The position numbers were made by a program, and so were the translations under genes. From positions 1 to 64,000 of the forward strand of contig JAPOVY010000046.1 in NCBI GenBank assembly GCA_026707905.1: 64,000 nucleotides of DNA, given 5' to 3'. Numbering within the stretch: position 1 is the first letter of the stretch; every line of letters begins with the position of its first letter. The DNA is from Gammaproteobacteria bacterium (GTDB lineage Bacteria; Pseudomonadota; Gammaproteobacteria; Pseudomonadales; Azotimanducaceae). Below, piece by piece: positions 1 to 6,871 of this stretch. The notes under the pieces are model-generated. The model was not told the DNA's origin. It made no database searches and saw nothing but the letters and a program-made list of their open reading frames with translations.

Positions 1-93
1 CCACACGCCGTCGCAGTGTATCAGTGCGCACTGCCGAGGACAATACTCGAAGTGCTCAATTGCAGAAATCGGCACTAGCTCTGCTTCGGTCAA
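1..93 (-). CDS. cas4: Cas4 nuclease (or Cas4-Cas1 fusion), N-terminal fragment cut by window edge
   Basis: Only about 31 N-terminal codons are inside the window. Translating leftward from a TTG at 93 gives a peptide with LVPISAIEHFEYCPRQCALI, the typical opening of Cas4. The Cys in YCPRQC would be the first of the four Fe-S cysteines of this RecB-like PD-(D/E)XK exonuclease. Cas4 trims prespacers during CRISPR adaptation with Cas1-Cas2; in type I-G systems it is often fused to Cas1, which cannot be judged here. The TTG overlaps the stop of the upstream gene as TTGA (90-93), indicating translational coupling; a GTG at 75 is the alternative start. Identification rests on a short but distinctive motif. 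Confidence 0.75.
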   Translation of the reverse strand, partial: MTEAELVPISAIEHFEYCPRQCALIHCDGVW

Positions 94-998
94 TCTAGCT
101 CCTCCGCGCCGAAGGCTCTAGTGGTGTCTGCAGATGCTCGATTCTTATATTGAACTGATTGCCATCCACCGTGAATGCCAAGACGTGACCAGCCCGATCG
201 ATCAAACGGGGTCCATACATCGAGCAATGCATCGATTCCGGCAAAGTCCAACGGTTGTGTCCAGACGGGCCATGTGAAACGCCGTCCTTCGGATGCGGAA
301 TCTCGCATTCGCCAACCTCGCTGTCGCTCATTGCCTCTACCTCGCTTCGTCAACCTTTGATCAAAGCCGTGGCCTCGCATAGGAGCAATCGCCAGTCCAA
401 AGAATGTCAGGAGTTCAATCACTGGTTCGATTCTCGGTTCTGAATCATCAGCCAGTGAGCCTAATCGTGAGCTGTCAAATCCCAATCCGTTGTTTTTGAA
501 ACGTGGAGCTTGACCTCTTAAAGACTCAAGCAAGCGATCTCTTGTGGCCTCTCCTACTAGCTCATGCATTTTTAAAACTCGATGGTGTAACCACTTCGTC
601 GTTCCAGGTCCTGCGGGATCAAACGGGGCATGCGCCACTTCACCATTTTTCTGAACGCTAAGATCGGTCAATGTCGACGACAACGACCAGTTTTGCGGGT
701 CCGTGCGCGACGCTTGTACTCTTTCGATGAAACGCTCAATCGAAATCTTCCGCTCGAATCCACTTTGGTCACGCCATCTCGCCGCGATTGGCAACTCCTC
801 CAGAAAATCTGAGTGAGGCCAAACCTCTAGGAGGGCGTCGACTGGATCTATGGATTGAGCAGAAAACACCGCGATCGGGGTTTCATTTTCTGTCCAACAA
901 AGTCTGATTCGAGCATCAAGGAAGGTCATACCTACTGCGGCAAGCCAAGCGTTGATCCAACTAGCCGGCAGGCCCTCGCAATGTGTTTCGAAGCTCAT
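90..998 (-). CDS. Type I-G CRISPR Cas8-like protein (Cas8g2/Csb3 or Cas3-extension family)
   Basis: This 302-residue protein lies in the cas operon between cas3 (ATGA overlap, 995-998) and cas4 (TTGA overlap). Its start LPASWINAWLAAVGMTFLDA resembles the opening of small Cas8-like subunits of type I-G systems. Its length fits Csb3 (Cas8g2, the GSU0052 type) rather than the much longer Csx17 (Cas8g1). A second possibility is the family known as the Cas3 extension of type I-G. The expected role is the large subunit of the interference complex, contacting target DNA and recruiting Cas3. I see no catalytic motif and no membrane segment. Membership of the cas operon is firm; the subfamily is inferred from length, position and the N-terminus. 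Confidence 0.65.
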   Translation of the reverse strand: MSFETHCEGLPASWINAWLAAVGMTFLDARIRLCWTENETPIAVFSAQSIDPVDALLEVWPHSDFLEELPIAARWRDQSGFERKISIERFIERVQASRTDPQNWSLSSTLTDLSVQKNGEVAHAPFDPAGPGTTKWLHHRVLKMHELVGEATRDRLLESLRGQAPRFKNNGLGFDSSRLGSLADDSEPRIEPVIELLTFFGLAIAPMRGHGFDQRLTKRGRGNERQRGWRMRDSASEGRRFTWPVWTQPLDFAGIDALLDVWTPFDRSGWSRLGIHGGWQSVQYKNRASADTTRAFGAEELD

Positions 999-3766
999 AT
1001 ATCCTGATCCAAACGGTCGACGCCTGCGGAGATTGCATGATCGGAGCGAATCAACAATGCCTCAAGTAAAGCCAGCGCCCAAGGTCCAAAATGGGTTTGA
1101 AGTCGTTGAAACCTAGATGGTTGCTGCCAATCGGTCATTGTCATATTGGCATTGACTTCTACAAAGTCACCGCGAATCTCGAAACTCACGAGACCGCCAT
1201 ATACGTCAGTCACAGGCGGTACCAACGGTCGTCCTTTACCATGATGACTGATTACTAGATGAATGAGCAGGTCTCTCTGTATCGCGGAGCCCCAGTCCAA
1301 GTTTCGATCTAACCAGGCACGAACCAAACGAGCGGAAAGATCTTCGTGTCTCCCCCCGCGAGGCCATCTCGAGAATTTACGGTAGGTCTGCCAGTCGTGT
1401 CTTGCTATCTTGGATTTTGCTAACAGTCGGTCTGCAGTACCTTTAGGATCGAGCCAGGTTTGAAATCGACTATCTGCCTTCCCGATGTCGTGTAATAAAC
1501 CTGCGAACTCAACTACATCTAAAAGCTCCGAAGGTAAACCTAGTTTCTGTCCTACATGCTTGACACGAAGGGATACATCTTCGCCGTGCTGTACTAAGCT
1601 AGTTGCCGCTTCTGTTAGACAGAATTCGTCAAACTCGTCATCACGCGGTTCCGTTCTCGGCGACGAGACAGAAAGTCGTGCAACCTCTTGACGCGGTTTC
1701 TTGATGAGTGGCTCAATACTCTGCACAAAATCAGGCCATGTAGAGCTCTCCCACCCCAACGGACTCTTGCATGTGGCGAGCTTGACAAGAATCTCACTAA
1801 TAGATTCCTGAATATCGTTACTCGCGCTATTTTGAGAAGTGTCATTGACTTCGAGGACAGAATCCACTTGTTCGCTAAGATTTCGGCCACAGAGCCGCTT
1901 AATAGCATCGGCATCTAATGGAAGCCCAGATAATTCGAGTGACCTATCCTGAACTGTAGTGTTTGAGTCAGGATTCCATCCAAATTCGTCCATGAGACCT
2001 GCATCAACTGCAACGATTATGTGATCACCTGGTCTCAATTCGCTTGAATTCACGATCTCATCAATCAGTCCGTCATTTTTTAGTCTTCGAAAGTGCTTTC
2101 CCTCTAACGCTTGGCGCGCTTCAACCAACGGTACGTCTATAGCCTCACGGTCGTTCCATCTGGGCCACAATCGCTCTTGCGGAGGAGGAGTGTATGCACG
2201 CCAGATCACGGTAACCGTATTTGTCGTACTAGAGATTCCGCTGAAATACGGTTCTACAGGTGCTTCTCCTTCCGGTGGAGTGGTCGTTTTAGTCCACTCA
2301 TACAACAACGCTGGGAGAACTTCCGGTGCGCGATTCGGTGTATCTGTTGGTGGTCCGAGAACCGACGTAATCGTTTTGGAAGTCAGGTCGATCGTTGACT
2401 TACCCGATTCGTTGTGCCCCTTTAAACGATTTAAAACAGTTAACGGTTCATTCTCATAGACAGGCCATGTTCCTTGATTGGTGTTCCCCTTTTGTATTGT
2501 GCGCGTAGGAGGTGTATGCACGTAGACAGCGCGGGAATTTACAGACCGACCAAGTCGGTTCAATCTACCTAGTCGTTGAGTAAGAGCACGGACGCCACAT
2601 GCTTCGGTGACGAGAAAATCTGCGTCAATATCTGCACCAACTTCCAAGGTCTGCGTAGAAACGACGACAATATGTCGAGAACGCGCCTTGTCTGGTGAAC
2701 GGGTCGCGGACATACCGGTATCGGGATCAAGGATTTGATCTCTGATGCGGTTTGCCTCACTTTCTCGGACAAGCCCGGTAGAGAGCAGGATATGGTCGTT
2801 CGGAATCTTCTTATTTATGATCTCAAACGTTGCTCGCGCCGTACGAGGTGTATTACAGAACACAAGAAAAGATGATGGGCTTTTCGACTTCTTTAAGAGA
2901 CCTAATAATGCCTCGGCAAGTCGTCCTGCCAAATCACCCTTAGCGACGACTAACTGGATCGGTTTTTGGGCTTCTAGTCTCTTTCGAACTTTTGGGTGTG
3001 CTCGGTCTTCATCATCCAGATCAAATCGGTCACCCCCATCCGGATTGCCTGTTGCTGTTAACGAAACTACGAGAGGAAGTGTGCGTTTACTGTTGAACCA
3101 CGGTTTGGCGTTTGTGAAGCACGCATGAGCGTCAGCCACTATTTTTTTTAGGTGCGATACAAGGTGTGCTTCGTCAAGCAGCACTAAGCTATCTGTCCCG
3201 GCCATTCCCGCGTCGACCGATAGCCGACTACCATGGACTCCATATCCTCTGAATAGAAATCTAGAACCGTACATGGGAAGAGTGCACAGAATCACAGTCG
3301 GTCGTGCTGGGTCTGTTGGTGAGCGCGATGTCAAGCCGCCGCGCAAACTAATAACATCCAATGGTCGAACGGTGGGATTTACCCAAAGGGAACGGAGTCT
3401 ATCCGCGATCTGACCAATGACGACAGACCGAGCTTGTGTTAATTGACTGTTGCTTGTGTCGTGAAGCGTATCCGCGATCTTCTTAGCATGTTGTGCCGTC
3501 GAGTCTACGAGTAAACGTCGATTCACAACCCACCAGATACGCGTTGGTGCAGTGCGAGATTCAGGTTTTCTATCGGCCTGGGAGGCTAACCACCAAATTG
3601 CTATTTCGAGGCACGCGGTCTTACCTAATCCAGTCGGTATACCGATCTCACTGGGCCAACTCTCTGTGCGTTCGACGTATTGAGCTAGTCGTGTTTGCCA
3701 AGGGAACGGTGCACGGTCGTTTAGCGCTTGATAAAAATCGTTGAAGGAGGGAAGTGGAACGTTCAT
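995..3766 (-). CDS. cas3: CRISPR-associated helicase-nuclease Cas3, type I-G
   Basis: Cas3 unwinds and degrades target DNA after recruitment by the crRNA complex. The N-terminal two thirds is an SF2 helicase: Walker A GIPTGLGKT, the DEAH box in LVLLDEAHLV, motif III SLTATG, and motif VI around LTQRLGRLNRLGR. The HD nuclease is C-terminal (FAGLLHDIGKAD, then ISHHGKG), the order known for type I-G and reversed from most type I Cas3 proteins. I chose the ATG at 3766 (923 residues), 23 bases after the csb2 stop; a TTG at 3808 inside csb2 would add 14 residues. The 3' end overlaps the next gene by ATGA. Helicase and HD residues look intact, so this gene appears functional although csb1 is broken. 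Confidence 0.93.
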   Translation of the reverse strand: MNVPLPSFNDFYQALNDRAPFPWQTRLAQYVERTESWPSEIGIPTGLGKTACLEIAIWWLASQADRKPESRTAPTRIWWVVNRRLLVDSTAQHAKKIADTLHDTSNSQLTQARSVVIGQIADRLRSLWVNPTVRPLDVISLRGGLTSRSPTDPARPTVILCTLPMYGSRFLFRGYGVHGSRLSVDAGMAGTDSLVLLDEAHLVSHLKKIVADAHACFTNAKPWFNSKRTLPLVVSLTATGNPDGGDRFDLDDEDRAHPKVRKRLEAQKPIQLVVAKGDLAGRLAEALLGLLKKSKSPSSFLVFCNTPRTARATFEIINKKIPNDHILLSTGLVRESEANRIRDQILDPDTGMSATRSPDKARSRHIVVVSTQTLEVGADIDADFLVTEACGVRALTQRLGRLNRLGRSVNSRAVYVHTPPTRTIQKGNTNQGTWPVYENEPLTVLNRLKGHNESGKSTIDLTSKTITSVLGPPTDTPNRAPEVLPALLYEWTKTTTPPEGEAPVEPYFSGISSTTNTVTVIWRAYTPPPQERLWPRWNDREAIDVPLVEARQALEGKHFRRLKNDGLIDEIVNSSELRPGDHIIVAVDAGLMDEFGWNPDSNTTVQDRSLELSGLPLDADAIKRLCGRNLSEQVDSVLEVNDTSQNSASNDIQESISEILVKLATCKSPLGWESSTWPDFVQSIEPLIKKPRQEVARLSVSSPRTEPRDDEFDEFCLTEAATSLVQHGEDVSLRVKHVGQKLGLPSELLDVVEFAGLLHDIGKADSRFQTWLDPKGTADRLLAKSKIARHDWQTYRKFSRWPRGGRHEDLSARLVRAWLDRNLDWGSAIQRDLLIHLVISHHGKGRPLVPPVTDVYGGLVSFEIRGDFVEVNANMTMTDWQQPSRFQRLQTHFGPWALALLEALLIRSDHAISAGVDRLDQDI

Positions 3767-3789
3767 GGATTTAACTTCAACTCTTTGCG

Positions 3790-5190
3790 TCAGGTGATCG
3801 GCACACAAAGGCCAAATCCTCGTTGACGGCCGGCTCCCACAACAATCGGACCTGATATAGGTTCTTTAAATTGGAACACGGCGTGTGAATAGGGTTTAGC
3901 GTCTCTGGAAGATCGGTTCACCTCCGTTGGTGAAAGATCTACTGCCCCAGGTACTAATGGCGTACGTGACGAAAAAAAGGCGCAAGGTTCCGCCAGACCG
4001 GCGTTACGGCACCATCGTTTTGCTTCTTCTAAAGTTGCGGCACCGTAGCGTTCATGAATCACGGGGAAAGCCGTTATCCACGTTTTAGCGGGGCCTTGCC
4101 AGCGTTGAGGATTCGTCGACCACAGTTTCTTTGTACGTACTTCGTTTTCTTCCACGGTCACGTTAATTTCTGTTCCTACCAACCTGTCAATTGAAAGGAC
4201 AGCGTCCCGAATCCGCATCGATCGTACTTGATCAATATCGGGTGGTAACCAAAGCGCTAATCCGTGAATGCGGCCGCGTGAATACTGTGAACCAACGTCT
4301 GGCAACGCGAGATAACGAGCTATCTCGTAACCAGTTCTTGCATAACCATGACCATGTAAGACGTTTGGAGGTTCGCCGTGAACTCGCTGGTAGCAACTAA
4401 GTACCGCTTTCTTAAAGAGCATCGTCAGATCAGAGATTCTTCGACCCGAAAGAGCGGGAAGTACTCGCAACCAGATCAGAACACCTCCACGCGAGATGTT
4501 TTCTTGTTTTCCGCTAGATCGATATCTTGTACGATGATTGAGAGTAGAGAATTGAGCGCGGCTGATGGAAGAACCATGGTCTGTCCAAGCGTCGAAAAGT
4601 CGATCAAGCGTTTCTAGGTCTCCTTTACGTGGTACACCAATCCGAGTATTCCCGTTCGGGTCTGGAGTCCATTTACCTGACGGTAATCGGTTTGGGAGAT
4701 GATCGCTAACCCGGATTCTTACTGGAGAATCGGAGGTTCCAAGATAGCCGATTCGCGCTGCACGACGTGCGAGCGCTCTCATCGTGTTTTCATTTTGAGC
4801 TGAATCCGTCCAGCTATACACTACCTTTGGATCTGAAAGCGCAATCTTTACACCCTCCCTATATTGCGTTCCTTTCCTTGCAACATATTCCTGATGTGTG
4901 TTCTTGACTGCGCGACCCGAGTGTTCTACAACGAATCTGGGATGGAGACCTTGATGCGATGGATGCGATTGGGCATAGATAACAGGTGGTGGTAGGCTTT
5001 CCATCCATTCGAGTTCCTTACCACTTGTTACGCGAGAGATATCTCGAGTCCCATCTGCAGCAACGAATGCCGAAAAAAGACGCGCTGGTGAAGGAGGCCA
5101 TTCGCCTCGAAGCTGGTTGCCAGTTATCGCTGTACCGTCTGGATCACCACGAAACGTTCGATGCAGAAATTCAACACTTACGACGATCAT
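3790..5190 (-). CDS. csb2: Type I-G Cascade protein Csb2 (Cas5-Cas6 fusion, GSU0054 family)
   Basis: Csb2 joins Cas5 and Cas6 functions: it holds the crRNA 5' handle and is thought to process pre-crRNA. The N-terminus has a ferredoxin-like strand (MIVVSVEFLHRTF) followed by GEWPPSPARLFSAFVAA, a hallmark of this family. The C-terminus has the glycine-rich loop VGAGRQRGFGLCVP of Cas6-type RAMP proteins. The ATG at 5190 gives 466 residues and overlaps the csb1 stop as ATGA (5187-5190), so translation is coupled to the second half of csb1. The reading frame extends 27 codons further upstream, but that part lies inside csb1 and does not match the family. The gene is complete, with no frameshift seen. 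Confidence 0.9.
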   Translation of the reverse strand: MIVVSVEFLHRTFRGDPDGTAITGNQLRGEWPPSPARLFSAFVAADGTRDISRVTSGKELEWMESLPPPVIYAQSHPSHQGLHPRFVVEHSGRAVKNTHQEYVARKGTQYREGVKIALSDPKVVYSWTDSAQNENTMRALARRAARIGYLGTSDSPVRIRVSDHLPNRLPSGKWTPDPNGNTRIGVPRKGDLETLDRLFDAWTDHGSSISRAQFSTLNHRTRYRSSGKQENISRGGVLIWLRVLPALSGRRISDLTMLFKKAVLSCYQRVHGEPPNVLHGHGYARTGYEIARYLALPDVGSQYSRGRIHGLALWLPPDIDQVRSMRIRDAVLSIDRLVGTEINVTVEENEVRTKKLWSTNPQRWQGPAKTWITAFPVIHERYGAATLEEAKRWCRNAGLAEPCAFFSSRTPLVPGAVDLSPTEVNRSSRDAKPYSHAVFQFKEPISGPIVVGAGRQRGFGLCVPIT

Positions 5191-5837
5191 GAATCTAACG
5201 CAGGCCAAGTGGAACGGATGGCAGCTGCGAGATTCGCTCTTGGAGTTAGACGAACTGGGTTGTCTGTCCAACCATCCAGCGGGACATCGTTTTCTGCGGC
5301 GTGCTCTCTCGCGTCGTGTAATAGCTGAGCGGAAGCATCAGCGGTCCCAAGATCGATGGTTTCGTCTTCGTCGGCACCAAGCCATATTGCCGATACCTTT
5401 CTTGGTCTGAGTTCGGCTCCGGACCGAAGCGCAAATCCACGTCCAAACGCAAGTTGATACGCGTGAATCCCTAACGCAACCACGAGGGTTCGCATCGCTG
5501 CGTCTGCTGATGGCGAAGCGACTGAGCCGAGGGATGTTCGACGTAGCTGTGCGAACGACAAAGTAGACCGTTGTGTTACTCGAGAAAATGACACTGGCGC
5601 CGCAGGTGCGGCATTTGGTCCGTCGCTACGCATGAAGGGAACCTGTCCATGTCCGATTTCCGAGAGTTTGTCTTTCTTACCATCTTGAACCAAAATGTCT
5701 TCGCCGATCCCCCAATCCGTTCGATCATTTGGATTCGAGCTTATGTCGTCGTCGATATTAAGGTTAAGTTCGTCTCCTTTTAATCCGAAGACTTTTGTGG
5801 TCGTAGTAGCGGGATGCCATCCGATGATTTCGGACAC
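5187..5837 (-). CDS. csb1: Csb1 (Cas7g), C-terminal half after in-frame amber stop
   Basis: These 216 codons are in the same frame as the preceding 187 and complete a Csb1 of about 403 codons. They begin with GTG directly after the TAG at 5838-5840 and continue SEIIGWHP, matching the family stretch where other members read roughly RALVSEIVG. The C-terminal part contains the family's GSVASPSADAAMRTLVVALG and GRGFALRSGAELRP segments. Csb1 is the backbone (Cas7) subunit that polymerises along crRNA in type I-G Cascade. The half could be made by reinitiation at GTG (no Shine-Dalgarno seen), by suppression of the TAG, or not at all. It couples to csb2 by an ATGA overlap. Confidence 0.75.
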   Translation of the reverse strand: MSEIIGWHPATTTTKVFGLKGDELNLNIDDDISSNPNDRTDWGIGEDILVQDGKKDKLSEIGHGQVPFMRSDGPNAAPAAPVSFSRVTQRSTLSFAQLRRTSLGSVASPSADAAMRTLVVALGIHAYQLAFGRGFALRSGAELRPRKVSAIWLGADEDETIDLGTADASAQLLHDAREHAAENDVPLDGWTDNPVRLTPRANLAAAIRSTWPALDS

Positions 5838-6398
5838 CTATGCACGCGCATGCTTAGTGTTCTGTCGTTTTTTCCCGAGATGTGATTGCCAGAACCCGTA
5901 CAAAAGTGCTTGCGGAAACCAAGCAACCAAGGGTCCGCATGAGTGCGCCGTCGCATTGAAAATCGAGTTCCCTAGGTCTGTCTTGAGAAAATCTTGGCCA
6001 TTCAGTGATGAATCACGCAAATATGCGTCGGCGTTGCGATGCGGGAATTTGAGACTCGATAGCTCACGAGGCAGATGGACCGGCAATTGCGGTATCTCTG
6101 AGAAGTCGAGTAGGAACTCAGGTATACAAAGCTCGTGCCGCTGTTTATGAAGCGCGTCTTCAAGTCGATTAGCTTGTGACGGGACGTTGTCGATCACGAT
6201 GACGTCAGCCGGTTCTTGTTCTTTTGGGTTTTCCCACCGTCGATCATGTTGATACACCCCACCTTCATACATGGCCGGTTTGATCGTCCCCCCACGTCCC
6301 GAGAGTGGTTCAAGTTCCGTATCAATACGAATGCCGTCGTCGAAAGAATCGTTTGCGCATCCAGCGAGAATTTTTGTAAGGTCGATTTGACTTGGCAT
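5838..6398 (-). CDS. csb1: Csb1 (Cas7g), N-terminal half ending at in-frame amber stop
   Basis: First gene of the cas operon. The ATG at 6398 is preceded by a strong ribosome site (AGGAGGGAGC, about 6400-6409 on the minus strand). Family marks are IDTELEPLSG near residue 25 and VPSQANRLEDAL near residue 73, equivalent to the SMANRLE signature of Csb1 (GSU0053). The frame stops at TAG after KHARA, where the family continues without interruption into VSEIIG. The change from a Leu TTG to TAG would be a single base. A backbone subunit ending here would lack its C-terminal half. Options are a recent nonsense mutation, a sequence error, or a split subunit made by stop-start coupling (TAG-GTG). Confidence 0.75.
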   Translation of the reverse strand: MPSQIDLTKILAGCANDSFDDGIRIDTELEPLSGRGGTIKPAMYEGGVYQHDRRWENPKEQEPADVIVIDNVPSQANRLEDALHKQRHELCIPEFLLDFSEIPQLPVHLPRELSSLKFPHRNADAYLRDSSLNGQDFLKTDLGNSIFNATAHSCGPLVAWFPQALLYGFWQSHLGKKRQNTKHARA

Positions 6399-6421
6399 GC
6401 TCCCTCCTAATGGTTGGTACT

Positions 6422-6435
6422 TTAACGTACGTTAA
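6422..6435. promoter_or_regulatory. 14-bp perfect palindrome, candidate operator of the cas operon
   Basis: TTAACGTACGTTAA is a perfect inverted repeat 23 bases upstream of the csb1 start codon. It sits 16 bases downstream of the proposed -10 box, so a bound dimeric regulator would block early transcription or be read in the leader. No regulator gene is adjacent in the window. The symmetry is direct observation; the function is inference. Confidence 0.45.
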
Positions 6436-6451
6436 CAGTATACGTGTGCAT

Positions 6452-6481
6452 TTTATACCATATTTACATTATTTTTGTGAA
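6452..6481 (-). promoter_or_regulatory. Sigma70-like promoter for csb1-csb2-cas3 operon
   Basis: On the minus strand TTCACA (6481-6476) and TATAAA (6457-6452) are separated by 18 bases; each is one mismatch from consensus. The region is strongly AT-rich. Transcription would start around 6445 and give a leader of roughly 45 bases containing the palindrome and ribosome site of csb1. Confidence 0.5.
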
Positions 6482-6546
6482 ATCTATTACTATAGCGATA
6501 TATTGATGGTATATAGTGTGAACATCGAGCTATATATGAGAATTTA

Positions 6547-6834
6547 TTGCGAACAAAGGTTCCGAGAACCGAGGATATGGTCCGCATAGGTCAGTTCAAC
6601 GAATTCAAGAAATATACGTTCCGCGGCGACGAATGGCTTGCGAAGCTAGGGCAACATGACCCGTGGTGCGTTGTGACCAACGGAAATTTCACCTTGCAAT
6701 TTCATCGGAGACATTGCCCTAATGTTGCACTGAACATCGTAATATCTGCAAATGGGACAGAGGGCACCAGTGGGCAATTGGACGGCGCGGATGATCGAAG
6801 AGAGTTACGAACTTGTGATAAAGTTAATGGCTAG
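6547..6834 (+). CDS. Hypothetical small protein, uncertain
   Basis: An open frame of 95 codons (85 from the internal ATG at 6577) lies in the gap of about 470 bases between the cas operon and the first repeat-protein gene. I recognise no family. It has no signal peptide or membrane segment; two internal Cys (WCVV and RHCPN) and a mixed hydrophilic composition are all that can be said. Neither start has a well-spaced ribosome site. It could be a small gene divergent from the cas operon or simply a chance frame in a spacer. Confidence 0.25.
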   Translation: MRTKVPRTEDMVRIGQFNEFKKYTFRGDEWLAKLGQHDPWCVVTNGNFTLQFHRRHCPNVALNIVISANGTEGTSGQLDGADDRRELRTCDKVNG

Positions 6835-6871
6835 TTGAAGAACCTTCTTACTAGCTCTTTGGTGCTGCTAG

